Under the pieces are notes generated by a model, which saw nothing but the letters and a program-made list of their open reading frames with translations, did not search any database and was not told the origin of the DNA. The translations under genes and the position numbers were made by a program. Source: Streptomyces chromofuscus (lineage in GTDB: Bacteria > Actinomycetota > Actinomycetes > Streptomycetales > Streptomycetaceae). Taken from it: a DNA stretch of 64,000 nt. This document shows, one piece after another, positions 1 through 8,113 of this stretch (position 1 is its first letter; every line of letters begins with the position of its first letter). The stretch covers positions 992,001-1,056,000 of the forward strand of contig NZ_CP063374.1 of the NCBI RefSeq assembly GCF_015160875.1. Reading direction: 5' to 3'.

Positions 1-243
1 CAACGCGACGGGTACGGCGGCCCGTTCCGCGGCGGCGACGGCGGCCCGGGCGAGCGGGAGCAGTCGGCCGTAGCGGAACGTGACGGCGTTCTCGCTGACT
101 TGGAGGACGACGGGGCTCGGGACCGATTCGGCGCCGGCGACGACGGCCTCGACGTGTTCCAGCGTGATGATGTTGAAGGCGGCGACGGCGGAGCGGGCCT
201 CGGCGGCGCGCCTGACGAGTTCGCCGGTGGTCACGAGGGGCAC
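1..243 (-). CDS. Class II (zinc) aldolase, N-terminal part, cut by window edge
   Basis: The first 81 residues of a minus-strand gene are visible; the rest lies beyond position 1. The start MPLVTTGELV, followed by AFNIITLEHVEAVV, is the typical beginning of fructose-bisphosphate or tagatose-bisphosphate class II aldolases (GatY/KbaY/Fba family), cytoplasmic enzymes that cleave ketose bisphosphates to dihydroxyacetone phosphate and an aldehyde. The GTG at 243 was chosen because AAGGAG lies five bases upstream; a second GTG at 234 has no such site. It lies 242 bp downstream of the SIS-domain gene on the same strand, so both probably belong to one sugar-phosphate catabolic unit under the divergent DeoR regulator. 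The zinc ligands and catalytic residues are outside the window, so the substrate cannot be told. Confidence 0.8.
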   Translation of the reverse strand, partial: MPLVTTGELVRRAAEARSAVAAFNIITLEHVEAVVAGAESVPSPVVLQVSENAVTFRYGRLLPLARAAVAAAERAAVPVAL

Positions 244-485
244 GGCTTCTCCTTGCTGCTGCGCAGGATCACGCGGGCGGGGCGGCACGGCCGCCTCTCC
301 TTCCGGGCACGGGTCACCGGACCACGGGGTCGGAGGCGGAAGGGCCCGCCTCTCGGGCAGGGCTCACCGGAGCGCTCTGGGGCACGGGAACGCAACGGCC
401 CCCGTCGGGCGGACGCGGCTCACCGGACCAGGCGGGCAGGGACGGCGGGCCACCTCTCGCGCGCCCGGCTCACCGGACGGCACGG
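244..485. repeat. Spacer with short recurring motifs
   Basis: The 242 bp between the SIS gene and the aldolase gene hold no convincing reading frame. The motif TCACCGGA recurs about four times at irregular spacing (near 318, 366, 420 and 471), usually preceded by a CCTCTC- or CGGGC-like stretch. I see no clear terminator, so read-through into the aldolase gene is possible. Confidence 0.45.
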
Positions 486-1394
486 TCAGTGGCGGCCGGC
501 CCGCCGCACCGGCTCGGCTCGGAGGATCACCGAGCGGGTGAGGTGGCGGGGCCGGTCGGGGTCGAGACCCTGGGCCGTCGCCACCGCGACGGCGAGGCGC
601 TGGGCGCGGACGAGTTCGGCGAGCGGGTCCAGGCCGCCCTCCACCCACTGCCCGCCGGTGGCCCGCACCTGTGCGGCGAGTCCCTCGGGCGCGGCACCGA
701 GCATCCAGGTGGCCGTGCCGCGGGTGGTGATGCTGAGGGGGCCGTGCCGGTACTCCATCGCCGGGTAGGACTCGGTCCAGGCCTGGGCCGCCTCGCGCAT
801 CTTCAGGGCCGCCTCGTGGGCGAGTCCCACGGTCCAGCCGGTGCCGAGGAAGGTGAACTGGGAGCTGTCCACGAGCCCTTCGGGCAGGCCGGTGTCCAGC
901 GCGGTGCGGGCGTCCTCGACCACGGCGTCGGTGTGCAGGCCGAGGTGCGCGCGGAGCAGGGTGAGCGCGGTGGTGGCGAAGCGGGTCTGCACGACCGACC
1001 GCTCGTCGGCGAAGTCGAGTACGGCCACGTCGTCGGCGGCGTCCATGACGGGCGTGTGCGGGTCGGCGGTGATCGCCGAGGTGCGGGTACGTCCGTGCAG
1101 CTTCCGCAGCAGGTCGAGCACCTCGGTGGTGGTGCCGGAGCGGCTGAGGGCGAGGATCCGGTCGTAGGTCCGGCCGTGAGGGAACTCCGAGGCGGCGAAG
1201 GCGTCCGTCTCGCCCTGCCCGGCGCCCTCGCGCAAGGCGGCGGCGGACTGCGCCATGAAGTACGAGGTGCCGCATCCGACGATCGCGACCCGCTCCCCCG
1301 CCGCCGGCAGCGCCGCGCGGAGCTTGGGTGCGAGCTCCGCGGCCCGGGTCCAGCACTCCGGCTGGCTGCGCAGCTCCTCCTCGACATGTGTCAT
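486..1394 (-). CDS. SIS-domain sugar-phosphate isomerase/deaminase-like protein
   Basis: This 302-residue cytoplasmic protein has two SIS domains as in AgaS and the GlmS isomerase half, which isomerise or deaminate amino-sugar or ketose phosphates. The first domain shows VAIVGCGTSYFMAQS and then LSRSGTTTEV, the phosphosugar-binding serine/threonine loop; the second shows TFLGTGWTVGLAHEAALKMRE, the counterpart of the GlmS pattern ending in EAALKLKE. No glutaminase domain is present, so it is not GlmS itself. The ATG at 1394 follows a GGGAGGGG ribosome site; longer frames begin inside the promoter region. The gene is divergent from a DeoR regulator and precedes a class II aldolase, suggesting catabolism of an amino sugar such as GalNAc or GlcNAc phosphate or of tagatose phosphate. 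The exact substrate is inference. Confidence 0.85.
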   Translation of the reverse strand: MTHVEEELRSQPECWTRAAELAPKLRAALPAAGERVAIVGCGTSYFMAQSAAALREGAGQGETDAFAASEFPHGRTYDRILALSRSGTTTEVLDLLRKLHGRTRTSAITADPHTPVMDAADDVAVLDFADERSVVQTRFATTALTLLRAHLGLHTDAVVEDARTALDTGLPEGLVDSSQFTFLGTGWTVGLAHEAALKMREAAQAWTESYPAMEYRHGPLSITTRGTATWMLGAAPEGLAAQVRATGGQWVEGGLDPLAELVRAQRLAVAVATAQGLDPDRPRHLTRSVILRAEPVRRAGRH

Positions 1395-1510
1395 GCCGTG
1401 CCCCTCCCTGCACGTGATTGTTCCTGCAAGATACAGCGCGCTTTCGAGCAGGATCAAGCAATCCGATGAACAGAGTGCTGCGCTAGGGTCACCCGGTACG
1501 AGGAACGCGG
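1395..1510. promoter_or_regulatory. Divergent promoter region of SIS gene and DeoR gene
   Basis: This 116-bp spacer separates two divergent starts. A TAGGGT hexamer at 1484-1489 is a plausible -10 for the regulator gene. The spacer is unusually A/T-rich for this genome and contains GCAAGAT, GCAGGAT and AAGCAATC elements that may be half-sites for the DeoR protein. The operator assignment is inference. Confidence 0.4.
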
Positions 1511-2302
1511 ATGGAGGTGCGGATGTCGCGGGACGCCCGCTGGAAGGCGCTGCTGGAACTGCTCGTCGAGCGCGGCCGGCTGGACGTCGAGGAGGCCGCC
1601 GCCGAACTGGAGGTGTCGGCGGCGACGATCCGCCGGGACTTCGACCGGCTCGCCGAGCAGCAGATGCTGGTCCGCACGCGTGGCGGCGCGGTCGTGCACG
1701 GGGTGTCGTACGAGCTGCCCCTGCGGTACAAGACGGCTCGCCGCGCCTCCGAGAAGCAGCGCATCGCCCGGGCGGTCGCGGACCTGGTCGCGCCCGGCGA
1801 GGCGGTCGGGCTGACCGGCGGCACGACCACCACCGAGGTGGCGCGGGCCCTGGCCGTGCGCGGCGACCTCGCGTCCGGCTCGCCCGCGCTCACCGTCGTC
1901 ACCAACGCGCTGAACATCGCCAACGAGCTGGCCGTCCGACCCCAGTTCAAGATCGTCGTGACGGGCGGGGTGGCCCGCGCCCAGTCGTACGAGCTCATCG
2001 GGCCGCTCGCGGACGGGGTGCTCGGCCAGATCACGCTGGACGTGGCGGTGCTCGGGGTCGTCGCCCTGGACGTCGTGGACGGGGCCGCGGCCCACGACGA
2101 GGCGGAGGCCGGGATCAACCGGCTGCTGTGCGAGCGCGCCGAGCGGGTGGTCGTCGCGGCCGACTCCAGCAAGCTGGGACGGCGCGCCTTCGCCCGCATC
2201 TGCGGCATCGAGCTGGTGGACACGCTGGTCACGGACACGGCGGCGGACGCGGAGACCGTGCGGCGGTTCGAGGAGGCGGGGGTGCGGGTGGTCGCGGTCT
2301 GA
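1511..2302 (+). CDS. DeoR/GlpR-family transcriptional regulator
   Basis: 263 residues. The N-terminus (about residues 5-60) is a DeoR winged helix: RWKALLELLVERGRLDVEE, then VSAATIRRDFDRLAEQ, the recognition helix. The C-terminal DeoRC domain (about 80-250) has the sugar-phosphate sensor motifs GLTGGTTTTEVARAL, VVTNALNIANEL and VVAADSSKLGRRAF. Family members bind a phosphorylated sugar and usually repress adjacent catabolic genes. It is divergent from the SIS/aldolase genes, which are its probable targets. The next in-frame ATG at 1523 (MSRDARW) is an alternative start; neither has a strong ribosome site. A tandem repeat follows downstream. Confidence 0.88.
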   Translation: MEVRMSRDARWKALLELLVERGRLDVEEAAAELEVSAATIRRDFDRLAEQQMLVRTRGGAVVHGVSYELPLRYKTARRASEKQRIARAVADLVAPGEAVGLTGGTTTTEVARALAVRGDLASGSPALTVVTNALNIANELAVRPQFKIVVTGGVARAQSYELIGPLADGVLGQITLDVAVLGVVALDVVDGAAAHDEAEAGINRLLCERAERVVVAADSSKLGRRAFARICGIELVDTLVTDTAADAETVRRFEEAGVRVVAV

Positions 2303-2352
2303 CCGGGCCCCCGGACGCGGGCCGACCTGGCATGATCGCTGTCTGATCGGTC

Positions 2353-2595
2353 CACCCGGCGTGGGGCGCCTCGCGTGCCCAGTCGGCGTGCGGTGTCCCT
2401 GCACGCCCACCTGGCGCAGGTCCCTGCACGCACACCCGGGCGTGGGGCGCCTCGCGTGCCCAGTCGGCGTGCGGTGCGCTGCATGCCCACCTGGCGCGGG
2501 TCCCTGCACGCCCACCCGGGCGTGGGGCGCCTCGCGTGCCCAGTCGGCGTGCGCGCTGCATGCCCACCCCCGGCTCAGTGCCCAGCGCGCCCACC
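2353..2595. repeat. Three copies of an ~80-bp tandem repeat
   Basis: A block beginning CACCCGGGCGTGGGGCGCC and running through CCCAGTCGGCGTGC occurs at about 2353, 2433 and 2513, a period of 80-81 bp with few differences; the intervening part (CCCACCTGGCGCGGGTCCCTG) is also repeated. All frames are open through it because of base composition, but no start, ribosome site or known domain supports a gene. The rest of the 2303-2757 spacer holds only the upstream region of the GH15 gene. Confidence 0.8.
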
Positions 2596-2757
2596 CGGTG
2601 CACGCGTCCCGCGCACCGGTCCGGCGTGCGCGCCGTGCAGCCACTTCACCCGGGTCCTCACCCCTGATCCGCCGGAGCCCTCGTTCGACCCGCCCGCCCG
2701 TCCGATCGCGCCTAAGCTGGAAGTCGCGCTGTAGGGCCCATCCGGGAGGCGGCGACG

Positions 2758-4590
2758 ATGGTCGGAACACCGAGCGACGGGACGTCCGGACGCCCCCGCT
2801 ACCTGCCGATCGCCGAGCACGGCCTGATCGGCGATCTGCGCAGCGTCGCCCTCGTGGGCACCGACGGCACGATCGACTGGTACTGCTGCCCGGCGTTCGA
2901 CGCGCCGAGCGTCTTCGCGTCGATCCTGGACGCCGAGCGGGGCGGCTGCTTCGAGCTGGCGGCGGCCGTGCCCGCCCGGACCAAACAGTTCTACTTCCCC
3001 GACACCAACGTCCTGATCACCCGCTTCTTCACCGACGACGGAGTCGGCGAGGTGCAGGACTTCATGCCGATCACCGGCGAGTCGCGCGAGGCGGCCCGGC
3101 ACCGGCTGATCCGGCGTGTGCTGTGCGTGCGCGGTTCCATCCCGTTCCACGCGCGGGTGGCGCCCCGATTCGACTACGGCACCCAACCGCACACCGTGCA
3201 CATGGTCGGCGCCGTGGCGGTGTTCGAGTCCGAGAAGATGTCGCTGGGGCTCACCGCGACGGTCCCCCTGGAGGCCGACGAGTTCGACGCGCACGGCGAC
3301 TTCAAGCTTTCCGAGGGCGAGTCGGCGGTGTTCGCGCTGGACCGGGTCGGCGGCGACGTGACGCCGCGCTGCTGCCCGAACCAGGAGGCGGAGGAGCAGT
3401 TCGCGGCGACGGTGGCGTACTGGCGGCGCTGGCTGTCCGCCTCCAAGTACCGGGGCCGCTGGCGCGAGATGGTGCACCGCTCCGCGCTCACCCTGAAGCT
3501 GCTCACCTACGCGCCCACCGGCGCGATCGTGGCGGCGCCGACCACCAGCCTGCCCGAGGACCTGGGCGGCGAACGCAACTGGGACTACCGGTACGTCTGG
3601 GTGCGCGACGCCGCGTTCTGCGTGTACGCGCTGCTGCGGCTGGGCTTCACCGACGAGGCCACCGAGTTCATGGCGTTCCTGACCCGGCACATCAGTCCCG
3701 GCGACGGCAAGCCCTCGGGCCCGCTGCAGATCATGTACGGCATCGACGGCCGCACCGACCTGCCCGAACGTGAACTCGAACACTGGGAGGGACACGAGGG
3801 TTCGGCCCCGGTCCGGGTCGGCAACGCCGCCGCCGACCAGCTCCAGCTCGACATCTACGGCGCGCTCATCGACTCGATCTACCTGTACGACAAGTGGGCG
3901 CAGCCGATCTCCAGCGCCCAGTGGGACGACGTGTGCGCGCTGGTCGACTGGGTGTGCGAGAACTGGGACCAGCCGGACGAGGGCATCTGGGAGACCCGCG
4001 GCGGCCGCAAGAAGTTCCTGTACTCGCGGCTGATGTGCTGGGTGGCGATCGAGCGGGCCGTCCGGATGGCCAACCGGCGCGGTCTGCCCGCGGACATCGT
4101 CCGGTGGCGGGGCGTGCGCGACACGATCTACCGGCGGATCATGAGCCACGGCTGGTCCGAGCGGCGGCAGGCGTTCGTCCAGCACGAGGACGACGAGGTG
4201 CTCGACGCGGCGGTGCTGATGATGCCGCTGTCGAAGTTCATCGCGCCCACGGACCCCAAGTGGCTGTCCACCCTGGACGCCCTCACCCAGGACCTGGTGT
4301 CCGACTCGCTGGTCTACCGCTACGACCCGGTGGCCAGCCCCGACGGCCTACGCGGCGACGAGGGCACGTTCTCGATCTGCTCGTTCTGGTACGTCGAGGC
4401 CATGGTGCGTGCGGGTCGGGTCGACGAGGCGCGGCTGGCGTTCGAGAAGATGGTGACCTACGCCAACCATCTCGGTCTGTACGCCGAGGAGATCAGCCAT
4501 ACCGGTGAGCAACAGGGCAACTTCCCGCAGGCGTTCACGCATCTCGCGCTCATCAGCGCGGCGTTCAACCTGGACAAGGCCCTCGGCTGA
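2758..4590 (+). CDS. Glycoside hydrolase family 15 protein (glucoamylase/trehalase-like)
   Basis: 610 residues, normal for actinobacterial GH15 proteins, without a signal peptide, so cytoplasmic. The N-terminal beta-sandwich starts with YLPIAEHGLIGDLRSVALV and GTIDWYCCPAFDAPSVFA. The (alpha/alpha)6 catalytic domain has RNWDYRYVWVRDAAF, the probable general acid in PDEGIWETRGG and the probable base in YAEEISHTGEQQGNFPQAF. Relatives hydrolyse trehalose or maltodextrin-type alpha-glucosides; mycobacterial GH15 trehalase is the best known. The ATG at 2758 follows GGGAGG with eight bases between. The gene stands alone between a repeat region and a convergent secreted enzyme gene. Substrate choice cannot be told from sequence. 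Confidence 0.88.
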   Translation: MVGTPSDGTSGRPRYLPIAEHGLIGDLRSVALVGTDGTIDWYCCPAFDAPSVFASILDAERGGCFELAAAVPARTKQFYFPDTNVLITRFFTDDGVGEVQDFMPITGESREAARHRLIRRVLCVRGSIPFHARVAPRFDYGTQPHTVHMVGAVAVFESEKMSLGLTATVPLEADEFDAHGDFKLSEGESAVFALDRVGGDVTPRCCPNQEAEEQFAATVAYWRRWLSASKYRGRWREMVHRSALTLKLLTYAPTGAIVAAPTTSLPEDLGGERNWDYRYVWVRDAAFCVYALLRLGFTDEATEFMAFLTRHISPGDGKPSGPLQIMYGIDGRTDLPERELEHWEGHEGSAPVRVGNAAADQLQLDIYGALIDSIYLYDKWAQPISSAQWDDVCALVDWVCENWDQPDEGIWETRGGRKKFLYSRLMCWVAIERAVRMANRRGLPADIVRWRGVRDTIYRRIMSHGWSERRQAFVQHEDDEVLDAAVLMMPLSKFIAPTDPKWLSTLDALTQDLVSDSLVYRYDPVASPDGLRGDEGTFSICSFWYVEAMVRAGRVDEARLAFEKMVTYANHLGLYAEEISHTGEQQGNFPQAFTHLALISAAFNLDKALG

Positions 4591-4641
4591 CCGGCCTGCC
4601 CCGAGGGCCGACCGGCCTGTCCCAAGGGCCGACCGGCCGCC
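4580..4641. repeat. Three ~21-bp repeats spanning the GH15 stop codon
   Basis: The gene end CCCTCGGCTGACCGGCCTG (4580-4599, containing the stop codon) is followed by two similar units, CCCGAGGGCCGACCGGCCTGT and CCCAAGGGCCGACCGGCC, at 4600 and 4621. The repeat therefore appears to be derived from the coding end, as in two other spacers of this window. Confidence 0.6.
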
Positions 4642-4663
4642 CCCTGGGGCGGGCCGGCCGGTC
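4631..4663. terminator. Bidirectional hairpin between convergent genes
   Basis: GACCGGCC (4631-4638) pairs with GGCCGGTC (4656-4663), with GCCCC/GGGGC pairing inside. It lies between the GH15 stop and the stop of the convergent phosphodiester glycosidase gene and could end both transcripts. There is no U-tract, as is usual in Streptomyces. Confidence 0.55.
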
Positions 4664-4682
4664 AGCGGGGTGGAGGACGTCG

Positions 4683-5942
4683 TCAGTCGCGGAGGACCAG
4701 GACGTCGCCGACGGGCCGCTGGGTCGTGCCGCTCGGCTGGTTCACCAGCTCACCGCGGACGGACATGGTGGTCGAGCCGCCGCCGTCGAGGTTGACCGCG
4801 TCGTGCATGCCCAGCGCCTGGGCGACGGCCGCGGTCTCGTCCATCGTGGTGCCGACGCTGGTCGTCATGCGGCCGTCGATGGTCGCGAGGACGATCGTGC
4901 CGTCCTGCGTCGTACCGGCGATGGTGCGGGGGTTGCGGGCGAAGAAGCTGCCCGAACCGTCCGGGACCACGATCTCGCCGCCGGCCGTGAGCCGGTAACG
5001 GCCGTTGACGCCGGACAGACTCTTGCGCACCGGGACCCTCTCGCCCTTCTCGTCGACGAGGTCGGACCTGGTCTGCAGGCAGCCACCCCCGGCCACCTGC
5101 CGCAGGGTGGCCACCTCGCGCCCGGTCGCCTGGAGGGACGTCTGACCGGCGGTCAGCTGCGTGCCCCGGGTCGCCGCGGTGCGCACCACGCAGCCGCGCC
5201 GGTCGAGGACCACCTCGACGCCGGCGCCGGACGGGGTGGAGGCGGCGAATTCGGGCGTGAAGCGGACGACGTCACCGGGCTGGGTGCACTGGGTCTGGTC
5301 CGGGAGGGTGGTGCAGCCGGCGGGGACGACCGGCGGGTGGTTGAGGTACTCCAGCGGCAGGCTCGCCCCGGTCTCGCGGTTGCGCACGCTGCCGGTCCAG
5401 CTGAGCTTGCCCATGAGGACCCGGTCGCTGCGGGAGTCCACGACGAAGTTGACCTCGGCGGGGTCGCTGGTCGGCTCGCTGAGCAGCTTGCCGCCGTACA
5501 GGCCGAGCCCCACCGGGTCGCCCGGGTACTGGGGGTTGGCGGTGAAGGTGAAGAAGGAGGCGTTGACTCCCGCGAGCGCGCCGGCGGCGCCGACGAGGTC
5601 GGTGGTGTTCTCGGTGCGGGCAAGGTCGGGGCCGTAGACGGCCTCCAGGTGACCGCCGGCCTTGCGCGGGTCGATGGTCAGGACGTTGACCACCCACGGG
5701 CCGCGGGTCGTGGTGTTGATCTGGTCGGCCGGGGCGGGCTCGGTGCCCCGGACGATACGGGTGAGGGTGACGCCGTCGGCGAGGGCGTGGCTGGTACGGG
5801 TCTCCACGAGGTCGGCGTCGCCCAGGGGCAGGCCCGGGTCGTTGTCCGCGGCCTGGGCGGAGGGTGCGGACAGGAAGGCCAGGGCGGCGGCGGTGGCCGC
5901 GGCGGCACGCGACAGTCCGGCTCGGTACGAGGTCGTTGTCAT
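4683..5942 (-). CDS. Secreted phosphodiester glycosidase (NAGPA-domain) protein
   Basis: 419 residues from the ATG at 5942. A signal peptide is visible: a short basic start (MTTTSYRAGLSR), an alanine-rich core and the cleavage-like site PSAQA-AD. The C-terminal half is a NAGPA domain (phosphodiester alpha-GlcNAcase, DUF2233-like) with GVNASFF near the start and the family-typical end AQALGMHDAVNLDGGGSTTM. The best-known member removes GlcNAc from mannose-6-phosphate; bacterial members act outside the cell on glycosyl phosphodiesters, possibly wall teichoic or polysaccharide material. Six cysteines suggest disulfide bridges in the exported protein. The frame runs further upstream to 6128, but the signal peptide fixes the start. 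The ribosome site is weak. Substrate unknown. Confidence 0.82.
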   Translation of the reverse strand: MTTTSYRAGLSRAAAATAAALAFLSAPSAQAADNDPGLPLGDADLVETRTSHALADGVTLTRIVRGTEPAPADQINTTTRGPWVVNVLTIDPRKAGGHLEAVYGPDLARTENTTDLVGAAGALAGVNASFFTFTANPQYPGDPVGLGLYGGKLLSEPTSDPAEVNFVVDSRSDRVLMGKLSWTGSVRNRETGASLPLEYLNHPPVVPAGCTTLPDQTQCTQPGDVVRFTPEFAASTPSGAGVEVVLDRRGCVVRTAATRGTQLTAGQTSLQATGREVATLRQVAGGGCLQTRSDLVDEKGERVPVRKSLSGVNGRYRLTAGGEIVVPDGSGSFFARNPRTIAGTTQDGTIVLATIDGRMTTSVGTTMDETAAVAQALGMHDAVNLDGGGSTTMSVRGELVNQPSGTTQRPVGDVLVLRD

Positions 5943-6410
5943 GCTCGCGAGGCTGCGAGCCGCAAGCAACGGCCGCCATTGCGCAAGTTGGCCCCGCACC
6001 ACCGTTCCGGTTAACAACGGCCCCCACCGGGCGACAAGTTGCCCGGGAGGTGACGGCCATGGGGTACGGCGTGTTGCCTGCCGGTGAAGGGACTGGACCC
6101 GGGCCGGCTCGCGGCGACGCGCCGTCAAGTCCCCGCCCTCTCAAGCGTGGTCGTCTCCATGAAGGACACAGTAGAGCGATGCCGGGGCTCGTCGAGCACA
6201 TTGTCGGCCAGGCTCGTGCGACCGGTTCGTGCGCATGTCCGCCGTGCCGGTGCGCTGGTTCCGGCCGGCACGGAGGCGTCGCCCTGCGCCGGCCGGCTGC
6301 CGCGGCCGTCATGGGTGGACCGACTCGGCGCCCGGTCCACGGGGGTGCGTGGTCCGGGCGCCGAGGGTGACGTCCGTTTCCCGTCGCCGGCCGGCGGGCC
6401 GGCGTGAGGT
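5943..6410. other. Intergenic region, no gene seen
   Basis: These 468 bp hold the upstream region of the secreted glycosidase gene and the downstream region of the GAPDH gene. Apart from the hairpin at 6324-6365 and a smaller GCCGGCCGGCGGGCC inverted repeat near 6386-6401, I see no conserved frame with a ribosome site. A/T-richer stretches near 6010 (GGTTAACAAC) and 6150-6180 may carry promoters. Confidence 0.5.
6324..6365 (-). terminator. Strong hairpin downstream of GAPDH gene
   Basis: CTCGGCGCCCGGTCCAC (6324-6340) and GTGGTCCGGGCGCCGAG (6349-6365) pair at 16 of 17 positions around an eight-base loop. It begins 46 bases past the GAPDH stop codon on the minus strand and is the clearest intrinsic terminator in this part of the window. 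Confidence 0.75.
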
Positions 6411-7856
6411 TCAGGCCACCGGGGCGGGATAGGTCGGGTACTCGACTCCGGAGACGTACTGGACGACGCGGACGACCTGGCAGGAGTAGCCGAACTCGTT
6501 GTCGTACCAGAGGTAGAGGATCGCGTTGTCGCCCTCGACCTTGGTGGCGCCGGCGTCGACGATCGAGGCATGGCGCGAGCCGATGAAGTCGCTGGAGACC
6601 GCGTCGGGGGCGCTGGTGAAGTCGATCTGGCGCTTGAGCGGCGAGGTCAGCGACACCTCGCGCAGGTGGTCGAGGACCTCCTCGCGGGTGGTCTCGCGGG
6701 CGAGTTGGAGGTTGAGGATCGCGATCGAGACGTCCGGCACCGGGACGCGGATCGAGCTGCCGGTGATCCTCGCCTTGAGGTCGGGCAGCGCCTTGGCGAC
6801 GGCGGAGGCGGCGCCGGTCTCGGTGATGACCATGTTGAGCGGCGCGGACCGGCCGCGACGGTCGGCCTTGTGGTAGTTGTCCAGCAGGTTCTGGTCGTTG
6901 GTGAACGAGTGGACGGTCTCCACGTGGCCGCGCAGCACGCCGAACTCGTCGTCCATCGCCTTCAGCGGCGGGACGATCGCGTTGGTGGTGCAGGACGCGC
7001 AGGACAGGACGTCCTCGTCCGGCTTGAGGGTGTCGTGGTTGACGCCGTGCACGATGTTCGGGACGTCGCCCTTGCCGGGCGCGGTCAGCACGACCTTGGC
7101 GACACCGGGCCTGAGGTGCTTGGACAGCCCTTCGCGGTCGCGCCACTTGCCGGTGTTGTCGATGAGGATGGCGTCCTTGATGCCGTACGCCGTGTAGTCC
7201 ACCGACGTCGGGTCGTCGGAGTAGATCACCTTGATCTCGTTGCCGTTGGCGACGATCGTGCTGTTGGCCTCGTCGACGGTGATCGTGCCCTGGAACTGGC
7301 CGTGGATGGAGTCGCGGCGCAGCAGCGAGGCGCGCTTGACGATGTCCTGCTCTCCGCCACCCCGGACGACGATGGCGCGCAGCCGCAGCCCGTTGCCGGA
7401 ACCGGCCTTCTCGATCAGCAGGCGGGCGACGAGCCGGCCGATGCGGCCGAAGCCGTAGAGCACGACGTCGCGCGGCTCGCGGCGCCCGATCCTGTCGGCG
7501 CCGGTGGCCCCGGCGACGGCCTCCGCGGTGAACTCCTCGACGCCGAGGCCGCGGTCGTCCGTCTTGTACGTGGCGGCGAGCATGCCGATGTCGATCTGGG
7601 ACGGACCCAGGTCGAGGGTGGTGAGCGCCTTGAGGAAGGGCATCGTCTCGGTGACCGAGAGTTCGGCGCCGGCGATCTGGCGGGCGAACCGGTGGGCTTT
7701 GAGGATGCTGATGACCGACTTGTTCACCAAGGAGCGGCTGTGCAACAGGACGGTGACATCCCGCTCGCGGTGCAGCTTCCCGATGATCGGAATCATCGAC
7801 TCCGCGATCTCCTCGCGGTTCTTCCAGTTGGTGAACGAGTCGTCGTTGACAGTCAC
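6411..7856 (-). CDS. gap: Glyceraldehyde-3-phosphate dehydrogenase with long N-terminal extension (Gap2-type)
   Basis: 481 residues, about 130 to 150 longer than ordinary GAPDH, matching the Streptomyces Gap2 form. The enzyme oxidises glyceraldehyde 3-phosphate to 1,3-bisphosphoglycerate with NAD(P) in the cytoplasm. The dinucleotide-binding loop YGFGRIGR is at about residues 134-141 and the catalytic cysteine is in SCASCTTN (about Cys289), with the C-terminal LYLWYDNEFGYS signature. Residues 1-125 form an extra, mostly helical segment (IAESMIPIIGKLHRERDVTV and on) that I cannot assign to a named domain. The GTG start at 7856 has only a weak AAAGATAGG site. No other glycolytic gene is adjacent; the direction of use (glycolytic or gluconeogenic) is unknown. 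Confidence 0.92.
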   Translation of the reverse strand: MTVNDDSFTNWKNREEIAESMIPIIGKLHRERDVTVLLHSRSLVNKSVISILKAHRFARQIAGAELSVTETMPFLKALTTLDLGPSQIDIGMLAATYKTDDRGLGVEEFTAEAVAGATGADRIGRREPRDVVLYGFGRIGRLVARLLIEKAGSGNGLRLRAIVVRGGGEQDIVKRASLLRRDSIHGQFQGTITVDEANSTIVANGNEIKVIYSDDPTSVDYTAYGIKDAILIDNTGKWRDREGLSKHLRPGVAKVVLTAPGKGDVPNIVHGVNHDTLKPDEDVLSCASCTTNAIVPPLKAMDDEFGVLRGHVETVHSFTNDQNLLDNYHKADRRGRSAPLNMVITETGAASAVAKALPDLKARITGSSIRVPVPDVSIAILNLQLARETTREEVLDHLREVSLTSPLKRQIDFTSAPDAVSSDFIGSRHASIVDAGATKVEGDNAILYLWYDNEFGYSCQVVRVVQYVSGVEYPTYPAPVA

Positions 7857-8056
7857 GGGCCTATCTTTCGAGCTAGGTGGCGCTCATATGCTAACCACAC
7901 CACCGCTTCGCTCATTCACCAGGTGGACGCGTGGGGTTTCCCGGTCGGCCGGGCGTCACGACCGTCCCCGGGAACCGAGCAGCCGGCGGGCACCGCCCGT
8001 CGACCGGTCCAAAAACACGTGGCGGGCCCGACGAGGCGTCGCTACGCTCTCGCGCG

Positions 8057-8113
8057 ATGACGACTCATTCCCTTGGCAGATTGGGGGTCCCGTCCGCGTC
8101 AGGTGAGTGCTGA
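8057..8113 (+). CDS. Possible 18-codon upstream frame coupled to the next gene
   Basis: An ATG at 8057 opens an 18-residue frame (MTTHSLGRLGVPSASGEC) whose stop overlaps the start of the next gene as TGATG. TACGCT at 8043-8048 is a possible -10 box, placing transcription start close to this ATG, so the message could be leaderless with the short frame coupling ribosomes to the main gene. The family is not recognised and its expression is inference. Confidence 0.3.
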   Translation: MTTHSLGRLGVPSASGEC

